Part shown: positions 9,214-20,114 of the stretch, piece after piece
Numbering within the stretch: position 1 is the first letter of the stretch
How the letters are laid out: each line of letters starts with the position of its first letter
Assembly (NCBI RefSeq): GCF_945956895.1
Contig: NZ_CAMFJF010000024.1
Location: 1 to 56,706 of the forward strand
Origin: an uncultured Allobosea sp.
GTDB taxonomy: Bacteria; Pseudomonadota; Alphaproteobacteria; Rhizobiales; Beijerinckiaceae
DNA: 56,706 nt
Reading direction: 5' to 3'
The notes under the pieces: model-generated
The model's database searches: none
Told to the model about the DNA's origin: nothing
Seen by the model: only the letters and a program-made list of their open reading frames with translations
Position numbers and translations under genes: made by a program

Positions 9214-12200
9214 ATGAGCCAAGCCACCGCTGCCGCCGTTGCCACCGCCGCCAGCCCGGCGCCTTTCACAGGCTTCGCGCCGCCGATCCGGGAACAGTCG
9301 GCGCTGCGCCGGGCGATCACCGCCGCCTACCGCCGGTCGGAAACCGAATGCCTCCCGCCCTTGCTGGCCGCCGCGAAGCTCGCCCCGGCAAGCAAGCAGG
9401 AGATCGCCCGCACGGGGCGCAAGCTGATCGAGGCGCTGCGGGCCAAGCACAAGGGCACGGGTGTTGAGGGGCTGGTCCAGGAATATTCGCTCTCCAGCCA
9501 GGAGGGCGTCGCGCTGATGTGCCTCGCCGAGGCGCTGCTGCGCATCCCGGACACGGCGACGCGCGATGCGCTGATCCGCGACAAGATCGCCGATGGCGAC
9601 TGGAAGTCCCATGTCGGCGGCGGCAAGTCGCTCTTCGTCAATGCCGCGACCTGGGGCCTCGTCGTCACCGGCAAGCTGACCTCCACCGTCAACGATCGCA
9701 GCCTCGCGGCTGCTCTGACGCGCCTCATCGCCCGCGCAGGCGAGCCGGTGATCCGCCGCGGCGTCGACATGGCGATGCGGATGATGGGCGAGCAGTTCGT
9801 CACCGGCGAGACGATCGACGAGGCGCTGAAGCGCGCCCGGCCGCTGGAGGCACGCGGCTTCCGCTATTCCTACGACATGCTCGGCGAGGCCGCGACCACC
9901 GCCGCCGATGCGCAGCGCTATTACCGCGACTACGAGAACGCGATCCACGCCATCGGCAGGGCTGCGAACGGACGCGGCGTCTATGAAGGCCCGGGCATCT
10001 CGATCAAGCTCTCGGCCTTGCATCCGCGCTATAGCCGCGCGCAGGCCGGCCGGGTGATGTCGGAACTGCTGCCGCTTGTGCGCGAGCTCGCGCTGATCGC
10101 CAAGTCCTACGATATCGGCCTCAATATCGATGCCGAGGAGGCGGACCGGCTGGAGCTCTCGCTCGACCTGCTGGAGGCGCTGAGCTTCGACGATGCCCTG
10201 AAGGGCTGGAACGGGCTCGGCTTCGTGGTGCAGGCCTATGGCAAGCGCTGCCCCTTCGTGCTCGACTGGATCATCGATCTCGCCCGCCGCTCCGGCCGGC
10301 GCATGATGGTGCGGCTGGTCAAGGGCGCCTATTGGGATGCCGAGATCAAGCGGGCGCAGGTCGACGGGCTCGCCGATTTCCCGGTCTATACCCGCAAGGT
10401 CCATACCGACGTCGCCTATGTCGCCTGCGCCCGCAAGCTGCTGGCCGCACCCGATGCGATCTTCCCGCAATTCGCTACGCATAACGCCCAGTCGCTGGCG
10501 ACGATCTATCACCTCGCCGGCAACGACTTCACTGTGGGCAAATACGAGTTCCAGTGCCTGCACGGTATGGGCGAGCCGCTCTATGACGAGGTCGTCGGTA
10601 AGGACAATCTCGACCGGCCCTGCCGCATCTATGCGCCGGTTGGCACGCATGAGACGCTGCTTGCCTATCTCGTGCGCCGCCTACTCGAGAACGGCGCGAA
10701 CTCCTCCTTCGTTAACCGCATCTCCGATCCGAAGGTCACGATCGACTCGCTCGTCGCCGACCCTGTCGACGTCGTCGAGGCGATGCCGGTCATCGGCATG
10801 CTGCATGACCAGATCGCGCTGCCGGCCTACCTCTACGGCGCCGACCGCGCCAATTCTGGGGGTATCGACCTCTCGAACGAGGCGGCTTTGGCTGAGCTCG
10901 CGGGCAATCTCACTGCCTCGGTCGGTGAGAGCTGGCATGCCGTGCCGCTGCTCGCCGACAATTCGACTGCGGGCACGACGCGGCCGATCCTGAATCCGGC
11001 GGATCATTCCGATGTCGTCGGGCAGGTCACCGAGCTTGCGGTCGAGGATGCCGTCAAGATCGCGCGCCTCGCCGCCGAGGGCGGCAAGGCCTGGGCCGCC
11101 GTCCCGCCGACCGAGCGCGCTGCCTGCCTCGACCGCGCCGCCGACATCATGCAGGCGCGCATCGAGACGCTGATGGCCATTGCCATGCGCGAGGCCGGCA
11201 AGTCCGCTGCCAATGCGATCAGCGAGGTGCGCGAGGCGATCGACTTCCTGCGCTACTATGCCGACCAGGCGCGCAAGACGCTGGGGCCGGCGCATGCGCC
11301 GCTGGGGCCGATCGTCTGCATCAGCCCGTGGAACTTCCCGCTGGCGATCTTCACAGGCCAAGTCGCTGCGGCGCTTGTCGCCGGCAATGCGGTGATGGCC
11401 AAGCCTGCCGGCGTCACGCCGATCATCGCCCATGAGAGCGTGAAGATCCTGCACGAGGCCGGCGTGCCGCGCGGCGCCTTGCAATTCACGCCCGGCAGCG
11501 GGCGCCTCGGCGCGGCGCTGGTCGGCGCGGCCGAGACGGCCGGCGTGATGTTCACCGGCTCGACCGAAGTCGCGCGCGGCATCCAGGCGCAGTTGGCCGA
11601 GCGTCTCTCGGCCGAGGGCAAGCCGATTCCGCTGATCGCCGAGACCGGCGGCCAGAACGGCATGATCGTCGATTCCTCGGCGCTGGCCGAACAGGTCGTC
11701 GGCGACGTCATCGCCTCGGCCTTCGACAGCGCCGGCCAGCGCTGCTCCGCTTTGCGCGTGCTCTGCCTGCAGCAGGACATTGCCGACCGCACGCTGCACA
11801 TGCTGCAGGGTGCGCTGAAGGAGCTCACCATCGGCCGCACCGACAAGCTCAGCGTCGATATCGGCCCGGTGATCAGCGAGGGCGCTAAAGCCGAGATCGA
11901 CGATCATGTCGCGCGGATGCGCGGCCTCGGCCGCAAGGTCGAGCAGCTCCCGCTGCCGGAGGCCGCGGCGAAGGGCACCTTCGTGCCGCCGACTATCGTC
12001 GAATTGAAGAGCCTGACCGATCTGAAGCGCGAGGTGTTCGGCCCGGTGCTCCACGTCATCCGCTACCAGCGCGACGATCTCGACCGGCTGATCGACGAGG
12101 TCAACGGCTCCGGCTACGGCCTGACATTCGGCCTGCACACCCGGCTCGACGAGACGATCGCCCATGTCACCAGCCGCATCAAGGCGGGCAATCTCTACGT

Positions 12201-12915
12201 GAATCGCAACATCATCGGCGCGGTGGTCGGCGTGCAGCCCTTCGGCGGGCGCGGCCTCTCCGGCACCGGGCCGAAAGCGGGCGGGCCGCTCTATATCGGC
12301 CGTCTCGTGCGCAAGGCGCCGATCCCGCCGCAGCACAGCTCGATTCATACCGATCCGGCGCTGCTCGAATATGCCGCCTGGCTCTCGGGCAAGGGGCTGA
12401 ACGCCGAGGCGAACACCGCCCGCGAGATCGGCGGCCATTCGGCGCTGGGTCTCAATGTCGAACTGGCCGGCCCGGTCGGCGAGCGCAATCTCTATGCGCT
12501 GCATCCGCGTGGCCGCATCCTGCTCGTGCCGCAGACCGAAGCCGGCCTCTATCAGCAGGTGGCGGCGGCGCTGGCGACGGGCAACCAGCTCGTCATCGAC
12601 ACGGCTTCCGGGCTGAAGGGGGCGTTGTCGGGCCTGCCGGCTGCGGTCGAGGCGCGCGTCAGCTGGACCTCGGACTGGGAGGCCGACGGCCCGTTCTCGG
12701 GCGCGCTGGTCGAGGGCGACACCAAGCGTATCGGTGAGGTGAATCGCCGGATCGCCGGCCTCTCCGGACCCCTCGTGCTGGTCCAGGCGGCAAGCACCGA
12801 GGAGCTGAAGCGCGGTCCCGACGCCTATTGCCTGAACTGGTTGCTGGAGGAGGTTTCGACCTCGATCAACACCACTGCGGCCGGCGGCAATGCCAGCCTG
12901 ATGACCATCGGTTGA
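9214..12915 (+). CDS. putA: Bifunctional proline dehydrogenase / L-glutamate-gamma-semialdehyde dehydrogenase PutA
   Basis: A 1,233-residue enzyme that oxidises proline to P5C (FAD) and then to glutamate (NAD+). The PRODH barrel shows SIKLSALHPRYS (about residue 263), FVLDWIIDLARRSGRR, VRLVKGAYWDAEIKRAQ and PQFATHNAQSLATI. The aldehyde dehydrogenase half has SPWNFPLAIFTGQVAAAL, the base Glu810 in ETGGQN, the nucleophile Cys844 in GQRCSALR, and QPFGGRGLSGTGPKAGG. About 200 further residues form the C-terminal domain of long PutAs. There is no N-terminal ribbon-helix-helix DNA-binding domain as in E. coli PutA, which fits separate control by the divergent Lrp protein. The start at 9214 (MSQATAAAVA) is preferred to 9115, whose extra residues look non-coding. 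Confidence 0.96.
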   Translation: MSQATAAAVATAASPAPFTGFAPPIREQSALRRAITAAYRRSETECLPPLLAAAKLAPASKQEIARTGRKLIEALRAKHKGTGVEGLVQEYSLSSQEGVALMCLAEALLRIPDTATRDALIRDKIADGDWKSHVGGGKSLFVNAATWGLVVTGKLTSTVNDRSLAAALTRLIARAGEPVIRRGVDMAMRMMGEQFVTGETIDEALKRARPLEARGFRYSYDMLGEAATTAADAQRYYRDYENAIHAIGRAANGRGVYEGPGISIKLSALHPRYSRAQAGRVMSELLPLVRELALIAKSYDIGLNIDAEEADRLELSLDLLEALSFDDALKGWNGLGFVVQAYGKRCPFVLDWIIDLARRSGRRMMVRLVKGAYWDAEIKRAQVDGLADFPVYTRKVHTDVAYVACARKLLAAPDAIFPQFATHNAQSLATIYHLAGNDFTVGKYEFQCLHGMGEPLYDEVVGKDNLDRPCRIYAPVGTHETLLAYLVRRLLENGANSSFVNRISDPKVTIDSLVADPVDVVEAMPVIGMLHDQIALPAYLYGADRANSGGIDLSNEAALAELAGNLTASVGESWHAVPLLADNSTAGTTRPILNPADHSDVVGQVTELAVEDAVKIARLAAEGGKAWAAVPPTERAACLDRAADIMQARIETLMAIAMREAGKSAANAISEVREAIDFLRYYADQARKTLGPAHAPLGPIVCISPWNFPLAIFTGQVAAALVAGNAVMAKPAGVTPIIAHESVKILHEAGVPRGALQFTPGSGRLGAALVGAAETAGVMFTGSTEVARGIQAQLAERLSAEGKPIPLIAETGGQNGMIVDSSALAEQVVGDVIASAFDSAGQRCSALRVLCLQQDIADRTLHMLQGALKELTIGRTDKLSVDIGPVISEGAKAEIDDHVARMRGLGRKVEQLPLPEAAAKGTFVPPTIVELKSLTDLKREVFGPVLHVIRYQRDDLDRLIDEVNGSGYGLTFGLHTRLDETIAHVTSRIKAGNLYVNRNIIGAVVGVQPFGGRGLSGTGPKAGGPLYIGRLVRKAPIPPQHSSIHTDPALLEYAAWLSGKGLNAEANTAREIGGHSALGLNVELAGPVGERNLYALHPRGRILLVPQTEAGLYQQVAAALATGNQLVIDTASGLKGALSGLPAAVEARVSWTSDWEADGPFSGALVEGDTKRIGEVNRRIAGLSGPLVLVQAASTEELKRGPDAYCLNWLLEEVSTSINTTAAGGNASLMTIG

Positions 12916-12949
12916 GAGGCTGGCCAGGCGGCTTCGGGGGCGATCAGAA

Positions 12950-12979
12950 GACACTCTCCGGCTGGCGCCGGAGAGTGTC
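12950..12979. terminator. Bidirectional terminator between putA and the sulfite dehydrogenase genes
   Basis: A perfect 13-bp stem (GACACTCTCCGGC pairing with GCCGGAGAGTGTC) with a TGGC loop lies between two convergent stop codons. No long T run follows, which is usual in high-GC genomes. Confidence 0.7.
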
Positions 12980-13041
12980 GTTCCCGTTCCCGAGCGGTTG
13001 ATTGCGCAAGCTGCTTCGGACCGCGATCGCGCCCGGTCCAG

Positions 13042-13365
13042 CTAATATGTCTGGCTGAGATACTCGGCGATGGCTTTTGCGTCCTTCTCGTCGATCGGGG
13101 CCTTGTAGACCTTGATCATCTTCTGGACCTCGGCATCCCAGAAGGCCGCGCCCTTCTTGCCCGGCTGATAGTTGATGTAGTCGGTCGAATGGCAGGCCGT
13201 GCAGTTGTTCCTGGCGGCCTCGAATCCGGGCTGGGGACCGGGCTTGAACGTGGCCGTCTCCTCCGGGAGCTTGTAACTCTTCGGCGCGGCGAGCGCGGGA
13301 ACGGCGATGCCGAGCGTCAGGATGAAGGCGGCGCTAAGCGCGCGGGGGCAGGTGATCATGGACAT
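13042..13365 (-). CDS. Sulfite dehydrogenase cytochrome c subunit (SorU/SorB-like)
   Basis: A 107-residue periplasmic cytochrome c. A signal peptide (SAAFILTLGIAVPALA) is followed by one haem site, Cys55-Thr-Ala-Cys58-His59, and a possible distal methionine in EVQKMIKVY. The ATG at 13365 has GGGAGA six bases upstream and lies 11 bp after the stop of the molybdenum subunit gene. It should take electrons from the molybdenum subunit and pass them to the respiratory chain. Small monohaem cytochromes of this kind accompany SorT in Sinorhizobium (SorU) and SorA in Starkeya (SorB). Confidence 0.85.
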   Translation of the reverse strand: MSMITCPRALSAAFILTLGIAVPALAAPKSYKLPEETATFKPGPQPGFEAARNNCTACHSTDYINYQPGKKGAAFWDAEVQKMIKVYKAPIDEKDAKAIAEYLSQTY

Positions 13366-13376
13366 GACAATCTCCC

Positions 13377-14591
13377 TCACGCAGCCACGACACGCGTCGT
13401 CTCGACGACGTTGCGCAGATAGCCGGACGGATTCCAGAGCGGCTGCATCGGCTGGGTCTGGCCCTTGGCGTTGGTCGCCTTGACCATCAGCTTCTGCTCG
13501 CCGGCTGCAACGGCAACATTCGCCTTCCACTCGCGGAAGGAGTACTTGCCGAGATCCTGGCCGAGATTGGCCTTGACCCAGGTTTGGCCGCCGTCGCCGG
13601 AAACCTGGACCTCGGCGATGCCAGAGCCGCCATCGAAGGCGATGCCGCGCAGAGCCAACGCGCCGGCCTTGACCTTCGCGCCGTCAAGCACATTGGTAAT
13701 GAAGGAGCGGACGGTGAAGCGGTTGATCGGGATCGTCGCCGTCGGCGATTTTCCGGGCTCGACGCAGGCGCAGTCATTGTCGGGGATACGATAGGCCGTC
13801 TTCATCCAGAAGCTGTCGAGCTCCTTGTCGAGCACGGTGATCTCGTTGAGATGCTTGACCCAGTAGGTGCCGTAATAGCCCGGCACGACCAGGCGCAGGG
13901 GATAGCCGTTGAGCCAGGGCAGATCCGTTCCGTTCATGGCATAGGCGAGCATGACCTCGCCGTCGCGGGCATGGTCGAGCGCCAGCGCCTTGGTGAAGTC
14001 GGGCGTATCGGGCGAAACCGGGCCGTCGAGCCCGGCAAAGGCGACCTGTACCGCTCCCGGCTGGACGCCGGCCTTGTCCAGCACGGTCTTCAGGGAAACG
14101 CCGCGCCAGCGCGCATTGCCCATCGCGCCATTGCCGAGCTGGCCGCCCGCCACACGCGGTTCGACGAAGCCGCGGCTGTTGCCGGAGCACTGGTTGACGG
14201 CGACGATCTCGACGGCGGGCATGCTCTTCAGCTCGCGCAGCGACAGCGAGAGCGGCTTCGCCACCTTGCCCTTCACCTCGAGCTTGAAAGTGTCCGGATC
14301 GATCTCGAGCGGGATATCCGCGAGATGGTAGCGCACGAAGAAGGCGTCGTTGGGTGTGATGACGCCGTCGTTGAACACCGCGAACGGCGTCTCGAGCTGC
14401 GGCGGGCGCGCCGTCTGCTGGATCAGGGGGCGTTTGCCCGGCACTCTGACGAGCTCGCGCTCGCCGTTCTCGAAAGGCAGCTTGACGGTTTCGGCAGCGA
14501 AGGCGGTGAAGCGCGATCCACTCATCGCTGCGACACCGAGGCCCAATGCGGCACTGCCGGCAGATGTCAGCATCTGTCGTCTGTTCAACAT
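13377..14591 (-). CDS. Sulfite dehydrogenase molybdopterin subunit (SorT/SorA-like)
   Basis: A 404-residue periplasmic molybdoenzyme that oxidises sulfite to sulfate. It starts at the ATG with GGGAG seven bases upstream and has a Tat leader (MLNRRQMLTSAGSAALG). The oxidoreductase_molyb domain includes Cys135 in VNQCSGNSRGF, the ligand to molybdenum in this family, and the dimerisation domain holds FDGGSGIAEVQVSGDGG. There is no b-type haem domain, as in bacterial sulfite dehydrogenases. It lies directly upstream of the cytochrome gene and downstream of an ECF sigma/anti-sigma pair. Family and context together make the call strong. Confidence 0.9.
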   Translation of the reverse strand: MLNRRQMLTSAGSAALGLGVAAMSGSRFTAFAAETVKLPFENGERELVRVPGKRPLIQQTARPPQLETPFAVFNDGVITPNDAFFVRYHLADIPLEIDPDTFKLEVKGKVAKPLSLSLRELKSMPAVEIVAVNQCSGNSRGFVEPRVAGGQLGNGAMGNARWRGVSLKTVLDKAGVQPGAVQVAFAGLDGPVSPDTPDFTKALALDHARDGEVMLAYAMNGTDLPWLNGYPLRLVVPGYYGTYWVKHLNEITVLDKELDSFWMKTAYRIPDNDCACVEPGKSPTATIPINRFTVRSFITNVLDGAKVKAGALALRGIAFDGGSGIAEVQVSGDGGQTWVKANLGQDLGKYSFREWKANVAVAAGEQKLMVKATNAKGQTQPMQPLWNPSGYLRNVVETTRVVAA

Positions 14592-14628
14592 GGCGTTTCT
14601 CCCGAGGACACATTCCTCGAAAGACAAA

Positions 14629-14654
14629 GACGCGCGGGCGCGTCGATTTATTCC
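14629..14654 (-). promoter_or_regulatory. Candidate ECF-sigma promoter for the sulfite dehydrogenase operon
   Basis: On the minus strand GGAATA (14654-14649) is followed by a 16-bp spacer and CGTC (14632-14629), then TTTGTC. Spacing and motif resemble ECF promoters. The -10 element lies about 38 bases upstream of the start codon at 14591 and outside the anti-sigma coding region. Recognition by the adjacent sigma factor is inferred. Confidence 0.5.
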
Positions 14655-14673
14655 ATGTCGAGAAAACCCTCGG

Positions 14674-15474
14674 TCAGGCTCCGCAGGGCTCGCCGATCTT
14701 CGGGACTTCCCTGAGTGCCGCGACCAGCTCCTCGGTCGGCGCCTGCTGCTGCCGGATCAGCTTCGCGATCAGATCGGCGAGGCGGTCGAGCCGTGCCGGA
14801 TCCATGCCGCGGCTGAGCAGTGCGTAATCGGCATCCGGCGTGCTCCAGGCGCGAATGCGCAGGCCATCGCTGTCGCTGGCCGTCGGCGTTTCGCGCCATT
14901 GCCGCGAATGCGGCGCGATCCAGAGGCCGAGCCGGCAGCCATGCGGCCCGCGATAGCCGGCGAGCAGGCCTCCGTCGCGCGTTGTCGGATCGAGCGAGAG
15001 ATGGGCGAGTTCCAGCGCGGAGGCGCTGAGATCGGGAAGATGCCGGCTGCGCGCGGCGGCGAGGTCAACCTGTACGCGCGGGGCCGGCATATCGTCCGGG
15101 CGGGCGTCGATCCAGTGCCGGTGCGCTGCGACCGCCGCAGTCAATCCAGCTTCGGGCGCGACCGCAGGCTCGACGGAACGCAGCGCGAAAAGGCCGAGGC
15201 AAGCCGCGAGCGCCAGGCTGGCGGCGATGAGCAGGGCCGCGCCCGGGCGGCGACGCCGCGGCAGCATCAGGGGCGGAGCCTCGGCCTCGGACGGCAGGCG
15301 GCGCGTGACGGCGCGCAGCCGCGACAGCGTCGCGACCTGCTCCGCCAATCGGGGATCACGCGCGACCGCAGCCGCGACATCGGCTGCCTCGCCCGGCGAG
15401 AGCTCGTCGTCGACATAGGCGCTCAACCGGTCCGAGGAGACCGCTTCTCCCGGAGTTGGTGTTTCACTGCGCAT
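14674..15474 (-). CDS. Membrane anti-sigma factor for the adjacent ECF sigma
   Basis: A 266-residue protein. The N-terminal 60 residues form an anti-sigma-like cytoplasmic segment (SSDRLSAYVDDELSPGEAAD, ARDPRLAEQVATLSRLRAV) without an HxxxCxxC zinc motif. One transmembrane helix follows at about 77-97 (GAALLIAASLALAACLGLFA), then a periplasmic domain of about 165 residues. The start overlaps the sigma gene by 11 bp, so the two are translationally linked. It should hold the sigma factor at the membrane until an extracytoplasmic signal is sensed. Beside sulfite dehydrogenase genes, that signal is plausibly sulfite or a related sulfur stress. Confidence 0.85.
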   Translation of the reverse strand: MRSETPTPGEAVSSDRLSAYVDDELSPGEAADVAAAVARDPRLAEQVATLSRLRAVTRRLPSEAEAPPLMLPRRRRPGAALLIAASLALAACLGLFALRSVEPAVAPEAGLTAAVAAHRHWIDARPDDMPAPRVQVDLAAARSRHLPDLSASALELAHLSLDPTTRDGGLLAGYRGPHGCRLGLWIAPHSRQWRETPTASDSDGLRIRAWSTPDADYALLSRGMDPARLDRLADLIAKLIRQQQAPTEELVAALREVPKIGEPCGA

Positions 15475-15982
15475 GTCGGCGTCTCGTTTCGATCGGGCGC
15501 AGGTTCTCGCGCTCGATCACGGCCAGCAGGGCCTGCCTCGCCCGGCTCAGCCGGCTCATGATCGTTCCTTGCGGCACGCCCAGGATGGATGCGACCTCGC
15601 CATAACGGAAGCCCGCCAGATCGACCAGCTCGATGATCTCGCGATGGGCCGGCGCGATCTGCTTCAAGGCCTGCCGCACCGTGATCTCCGCGATGATGCC
15701 GTCGTCATAGCGGTGATCGAAGCCGCGGCCATCTGGCGCCGATCCGGAATCCGCCTCCTCGCCGCGGTGATGGTCGCGGCGATAATTGTCTATCCAGGCA
15801 TTGCGGACGATCTTGAACAGCCAGGCACGAACCGCTTCCGGGCGCGGCTGCGGGCCCCGGTGTCCAAGGGCCTTGAGGGCGCAGGACTGGACCAGATCCG
15901 CAGCAGTGTCGGAATTGTCGGTCAGGCGCAGCGCATAGGAAAAAAGACTTTTCCAGTTGGTACGCAGCGCCTCTTCGATCAT
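15464..15982 (-). CDS. ECF RNA polymerase sigma factor
   Basis: A 172-residue sigma-70-like protein with region 2 (DLVQSCALKALGHRGP, AWLFKIVRNAWIDNYRR) and region 4 (LKQIAPAHREIIELVDLAGF, YGEVASILGVPQGTIMSRLS). It is the usual length for a minimal ECF factor. It starts only 5 bp after the leuA stop and overlaps its anti-sigma gene. A comparable sigma/anti-sigma pair next to sorT is known in Sinorhizobium meliloti (RpoE4 system, recalled from memory). The likely target is the GGAATA-N16-CGTC site in front of the sulfite dehydrogenase gene. Confidence 0.92.
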   Translation of the reverse strand: MIEEALRTNWKSLFSYALRLTDNSDTAADLVQSCALKALGHRGPQPRPEAVRAWLFKIVRNAWIDNYRRDHHRGEEADSGSAPDGRGFDHRYDDGIIAEITVRQALKQIAPAHREIIELVDLAGFRYGEVASILGVPQGTIMSRLSRARQALLAVIERENLRPIETRRRHAQ

Positions 15983-15987
15983 GGCTA

Positions 15988-17853
<1,866 letters not shown>

Positions 17854-17886
17854 TCAATAGAGGGCCGCAGTCCTGGATCGGCGCGG

Positions 17887-19089
17887 CTATCGCGTGTTCT
17901 CGGGCAAGAGGGCGTGTTTCGTCGCTCGGGAAGCCGGGGCGAGCGCTGCCGCATACAGGTCGAGATAGCGCCTTGCGACCTCGTCCCAGGAATAGGGAGC
18001 GAGGTCGGAGAGCTGCGGGCGCGTCCCGGCTGGGTCGTGCACGAGCGCTGCATGGGCCTCCCGGATCGCCGTCGCTGCCTGTTCCGGGTCGGCGAAGTCG
18101 ACGGTGTGAACGGTCGGGAATTTGTCGGCCAGTGCCGCGAAGGCGGCGTTGGGCTGCACGATGGGGACGAGGCCCGCGCTCATCGCCTCGATCAGGGCGA
18201 GGCCGAAACCCTCGAACTCGGAAGCCGAGACGAAGAGCGAGGCCTGCCCCATCAGCGCGCGCACGGCGGCGTCGCCGAGGCCGAGATGCAGCGTGACGGC
18301 CTGCTCCATCCCCGCGGCTGCGATCGCTGACCGCAGCGCCTCTTCGGTCCAATCGGAGGTGACGCCGATCAGGTCGAGATGCCAGTCGGGCTCGTGCCTG
18401 ATCAGTGCCGCCATGGAGGCGATCAGACGGTCGGGGCGCTTGTTCTTGGAGAAACGGCCGATGCTGACGAGGCGTCGCCGGGGCTCGGGACTGGAGGCGC
18501 CGGCGAATTTGTCGAGGTCGACGCCGTTCTCGACCACCGTGACCCTGCCCGGAGCAATCTGACTGAAGAGGCGCGCATCATTGGCGCTGCAGCCGGCGAT
18601 GCCGCGATAGGCCAGGGCAGACAGCCGGGTCGGCCCGTTGAACCAGAGCTTCTTCAGCGCCGAGAAATCGCCGGTATGGAAGAAGCCGCCATGGGTCGTG
18701 GCGACGAGCGGCTTGCGATGCAGCGGCCAGCCGAAGGCCAGGGCGTCGAAGAAGAAATCGATGGCATGGACATGGACGAGCGCCGCGTCGCCGAGGTGGC
18801 GGAAGACGGAGGGTGCGAGCGGGTAACGCGTCGAGCCGCGGAAGGGAATGCGGGTGACGGGAACGCCATCGAGCACCTCGCAGGCTGGCAGGCGCTGGTC
18901 CGGCCGGCCGAAGAGACGGTCGAGCGTCACCACGGATGGGCTCAGGCCCAGTTCGCGCTGTGCCCGGCAGAGATTGGCGACGACGTCTTCCAGCCCGCCG
19001 CGATTGGGGTGGAACTGGCGCACGACATGGACGATGCGGGTTCCGGCCGGCAGAGCAGAGGCGAGTTCGCGGGGGAGGGGGGCTGTCAA
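17887..19089 (-). CDS. Glycosyltransferase family 4
   Basis: A 400-residue GT-B glycosyltransferase. The N-terminal lobe has VVRQFHPNRGGLEDVVANL, the typical glycine-rich donor-side loop of GT4 enzymes, and GVPVTRIPFRGSTRYPL. The C-terminal Glycos_transf_1 lobe has VSIGRFSKNKRPDRLIASM and the EX7E motif within SEFEGFGLALIEAMSAGLVP. The start is a TTG that overlaps the stop of the GH5 gene (TTGA), with AAGGA eight bases upstream. It is the last gene of the five-gene minus-strand polysaccharide unit and probably adds a sugar to the lipid-linked repeat on the cytoplasmic face. The sugar cannot be predicted. Confidence 0.9.
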   Translation of the reverse strand: MTAPLPRELASALPAGTRIVHVVRQFHPNRGGLEDVVANLCRAQRELGLSPSVVTLDRLFGRPDQRLPACEVLDGVPVTRIPFRGSTRYPLAPSVFRHLGDAALVHVHAIDFFFDALAFGWPLHRKPLVATTHGGFFHTGDFSALKKLWFNGPTRLSALAYRGIAGCSANDARLFSQIAPGRVTVVENGVDLDKFAGASSPEPRRRLVSIGRFSKNKRPDRLIASMAALIRHEPDWHLDLIGVTSDWTEEALRSAIAAAGMEQAVTLHLGLGDAAVRALMGQASLFVSASEFEGFGLALIEAMSAGLVPIVQPNAAFAALADKFPTVHTVDFADPEQAATAIREAHAALVHDPAGTRPQLSDLAPYSWDEVARRYLDLYAAALAPASRATKHALLPENTR

Positions 19090-20114
19090 GGCTTTGCGTC
19101 CTTACCGCAGGTCGCGGCCTTCCTGCCGGCCTTGAGATGCGCGAGCAGGAGCTTCATCTGCGGGCGCTCGCCGGCGGGCGTCGGCTCGAGGTTGAAGACG
19201 TAGTCCTGCGGCCACCAGGCGCCGGCGCCCCAGGCCGTCCAACCCAGCCATTGCCGGGGATTGGCGTCGACTGCGGCTACAACCTGACGCAAAGCCGTCA
19301 GGCATTCGGGCCGCGTGGAGGCGGCGAACTCGCCCAGGAAACCGCGGCGGTCATGCGTCTTCAGCCAGGCGGTGACATCGCCGATCGCCTTGATCGCGCC
19401 GGCCGCTGCCGAGCATTCGGCGGCGCGCCCGGAATAATCGGCGTCGAGATACTGATGGAAATCGTAGGCGTAGCGGTCGCGCGGATCCTTCACGTCGAGC
19501 AGGTCGCGGCCGTTATTGCCGACGCGCAGGTCGGAGGTCCAGCTATGGGCGCCGCCATAAGCGGTGCCGGTCACCAGGAGGAGCTGGTTCGCGCCTTCCT
19601 TGCGGATCGCCGCGATGGCCGCGTTCTGGATCTGCGCCCAGGTAGCGCTGTGGATGTCGTGCGGCTCGTTCATGATCGAGAAGACGAGCTTCGGGCGGTC
19701 GCGGAAATGCCTGGCGAGCCGGCTCCAGATATCGGCGAGGGCGGAAGCCGGCAGGGCCTGCGAGCCGAGCTGCTTCTTTCCGTAATAGCCGAAATTATGC
19801 AGGTCGAGGATCGGCGTGAGCCCGGCGATCTCGGCCCAGCTGACGGTATCGGTGAGGCGCGCCAGCTCCATGATGTCGAGCGGCCCGTTCAGTTCCGGCT
19901 GGAGGCGCTCCCAGCGGAAGGGCAGGCGCACGGTGGTCATGCCGAGTTGGCCGAGGCGCTTGAGCGCCGCCTCGCCGGGATAGGTGTAGTCGTGATCGGG
20001 GCGGCCGGGCAGGTCGCCGAACTCGGCGCCCGACAGATTGACGCCGCGCAGGCAGGTTTCGGCCTGCGCCGGCAGGGCGAGCAGCATGGCGAGCGTGAGC
20101 GCGGCGCCTCTCAT
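19086..20114 (-). CDS. Secreted GH5-family glycoside hydrolase (cellulase-like)
   Basis: A 342-residue enzyme with a signal peptide (MRGAALTLAMLLALPAQA) and a GH5 barrel. The acid/base Glu150 lies in FSIMNEPHD and the nucleophile Glu262 in RRGFLGEFAAS. RLPFRWERLQPELNGPLD is also typical. The start overlaps the stop of the preceding hydrolase gene (ATGA), and its own stop overlaps the next glycosyltransferase. Periplasmic endo-glycanases are common in cellulose and exopolysaccharide loci, where they trim or release the polymer. It should act on the polymer made by this cluster. The exact linkage is unknown. Confidence 0.9.
   Translation of the reverse strand: MRGAALTLAMLLALPAQAETCLRGVNLSGAEFGDLPGRPDHDYTYPGEAALKRLGQLGMTTVRLPFRWERLQPELNGPLDIMELARLTDTVSWAEIAGLTPILDLHNFGYYGKKQLGSQALPASALADIWSRLARHFRDRPKLVFSIMNEPHDIHSATWAQIQNAAIAAIRKEGANQLLLVTGTAYGGAHSWTSDLRVGNNGRDLLDVKDPRDRYAYDFHQYLDADYSGRAAECSAAAGAIKAIGDVTAWLKTHDRRGFLGEFAASTRPECLTALRQVVAAVDANPRQWLGWTAWGAGAWWPQDYVFNLEPTPAGERPQMKLLLAHLKAGRKAATCGKDAKP

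Noticed and set aside
8590..10650. Long open minus-strand frame of 686 codons covering the Lrp gene and running antisense through putA
   Set aside because: Only the first part (to 9066) is protein-like. The rest is arginine/alanine-rich mirror sequence of putA, caused by high GC in third codon positions.
10681..12954. 757-codon minus-strand frame opposite putA
   Set aside because: It is a GC-driven shadow of the well-supported putA gene, with no domain and biased Arg/Asp/Gly composition.
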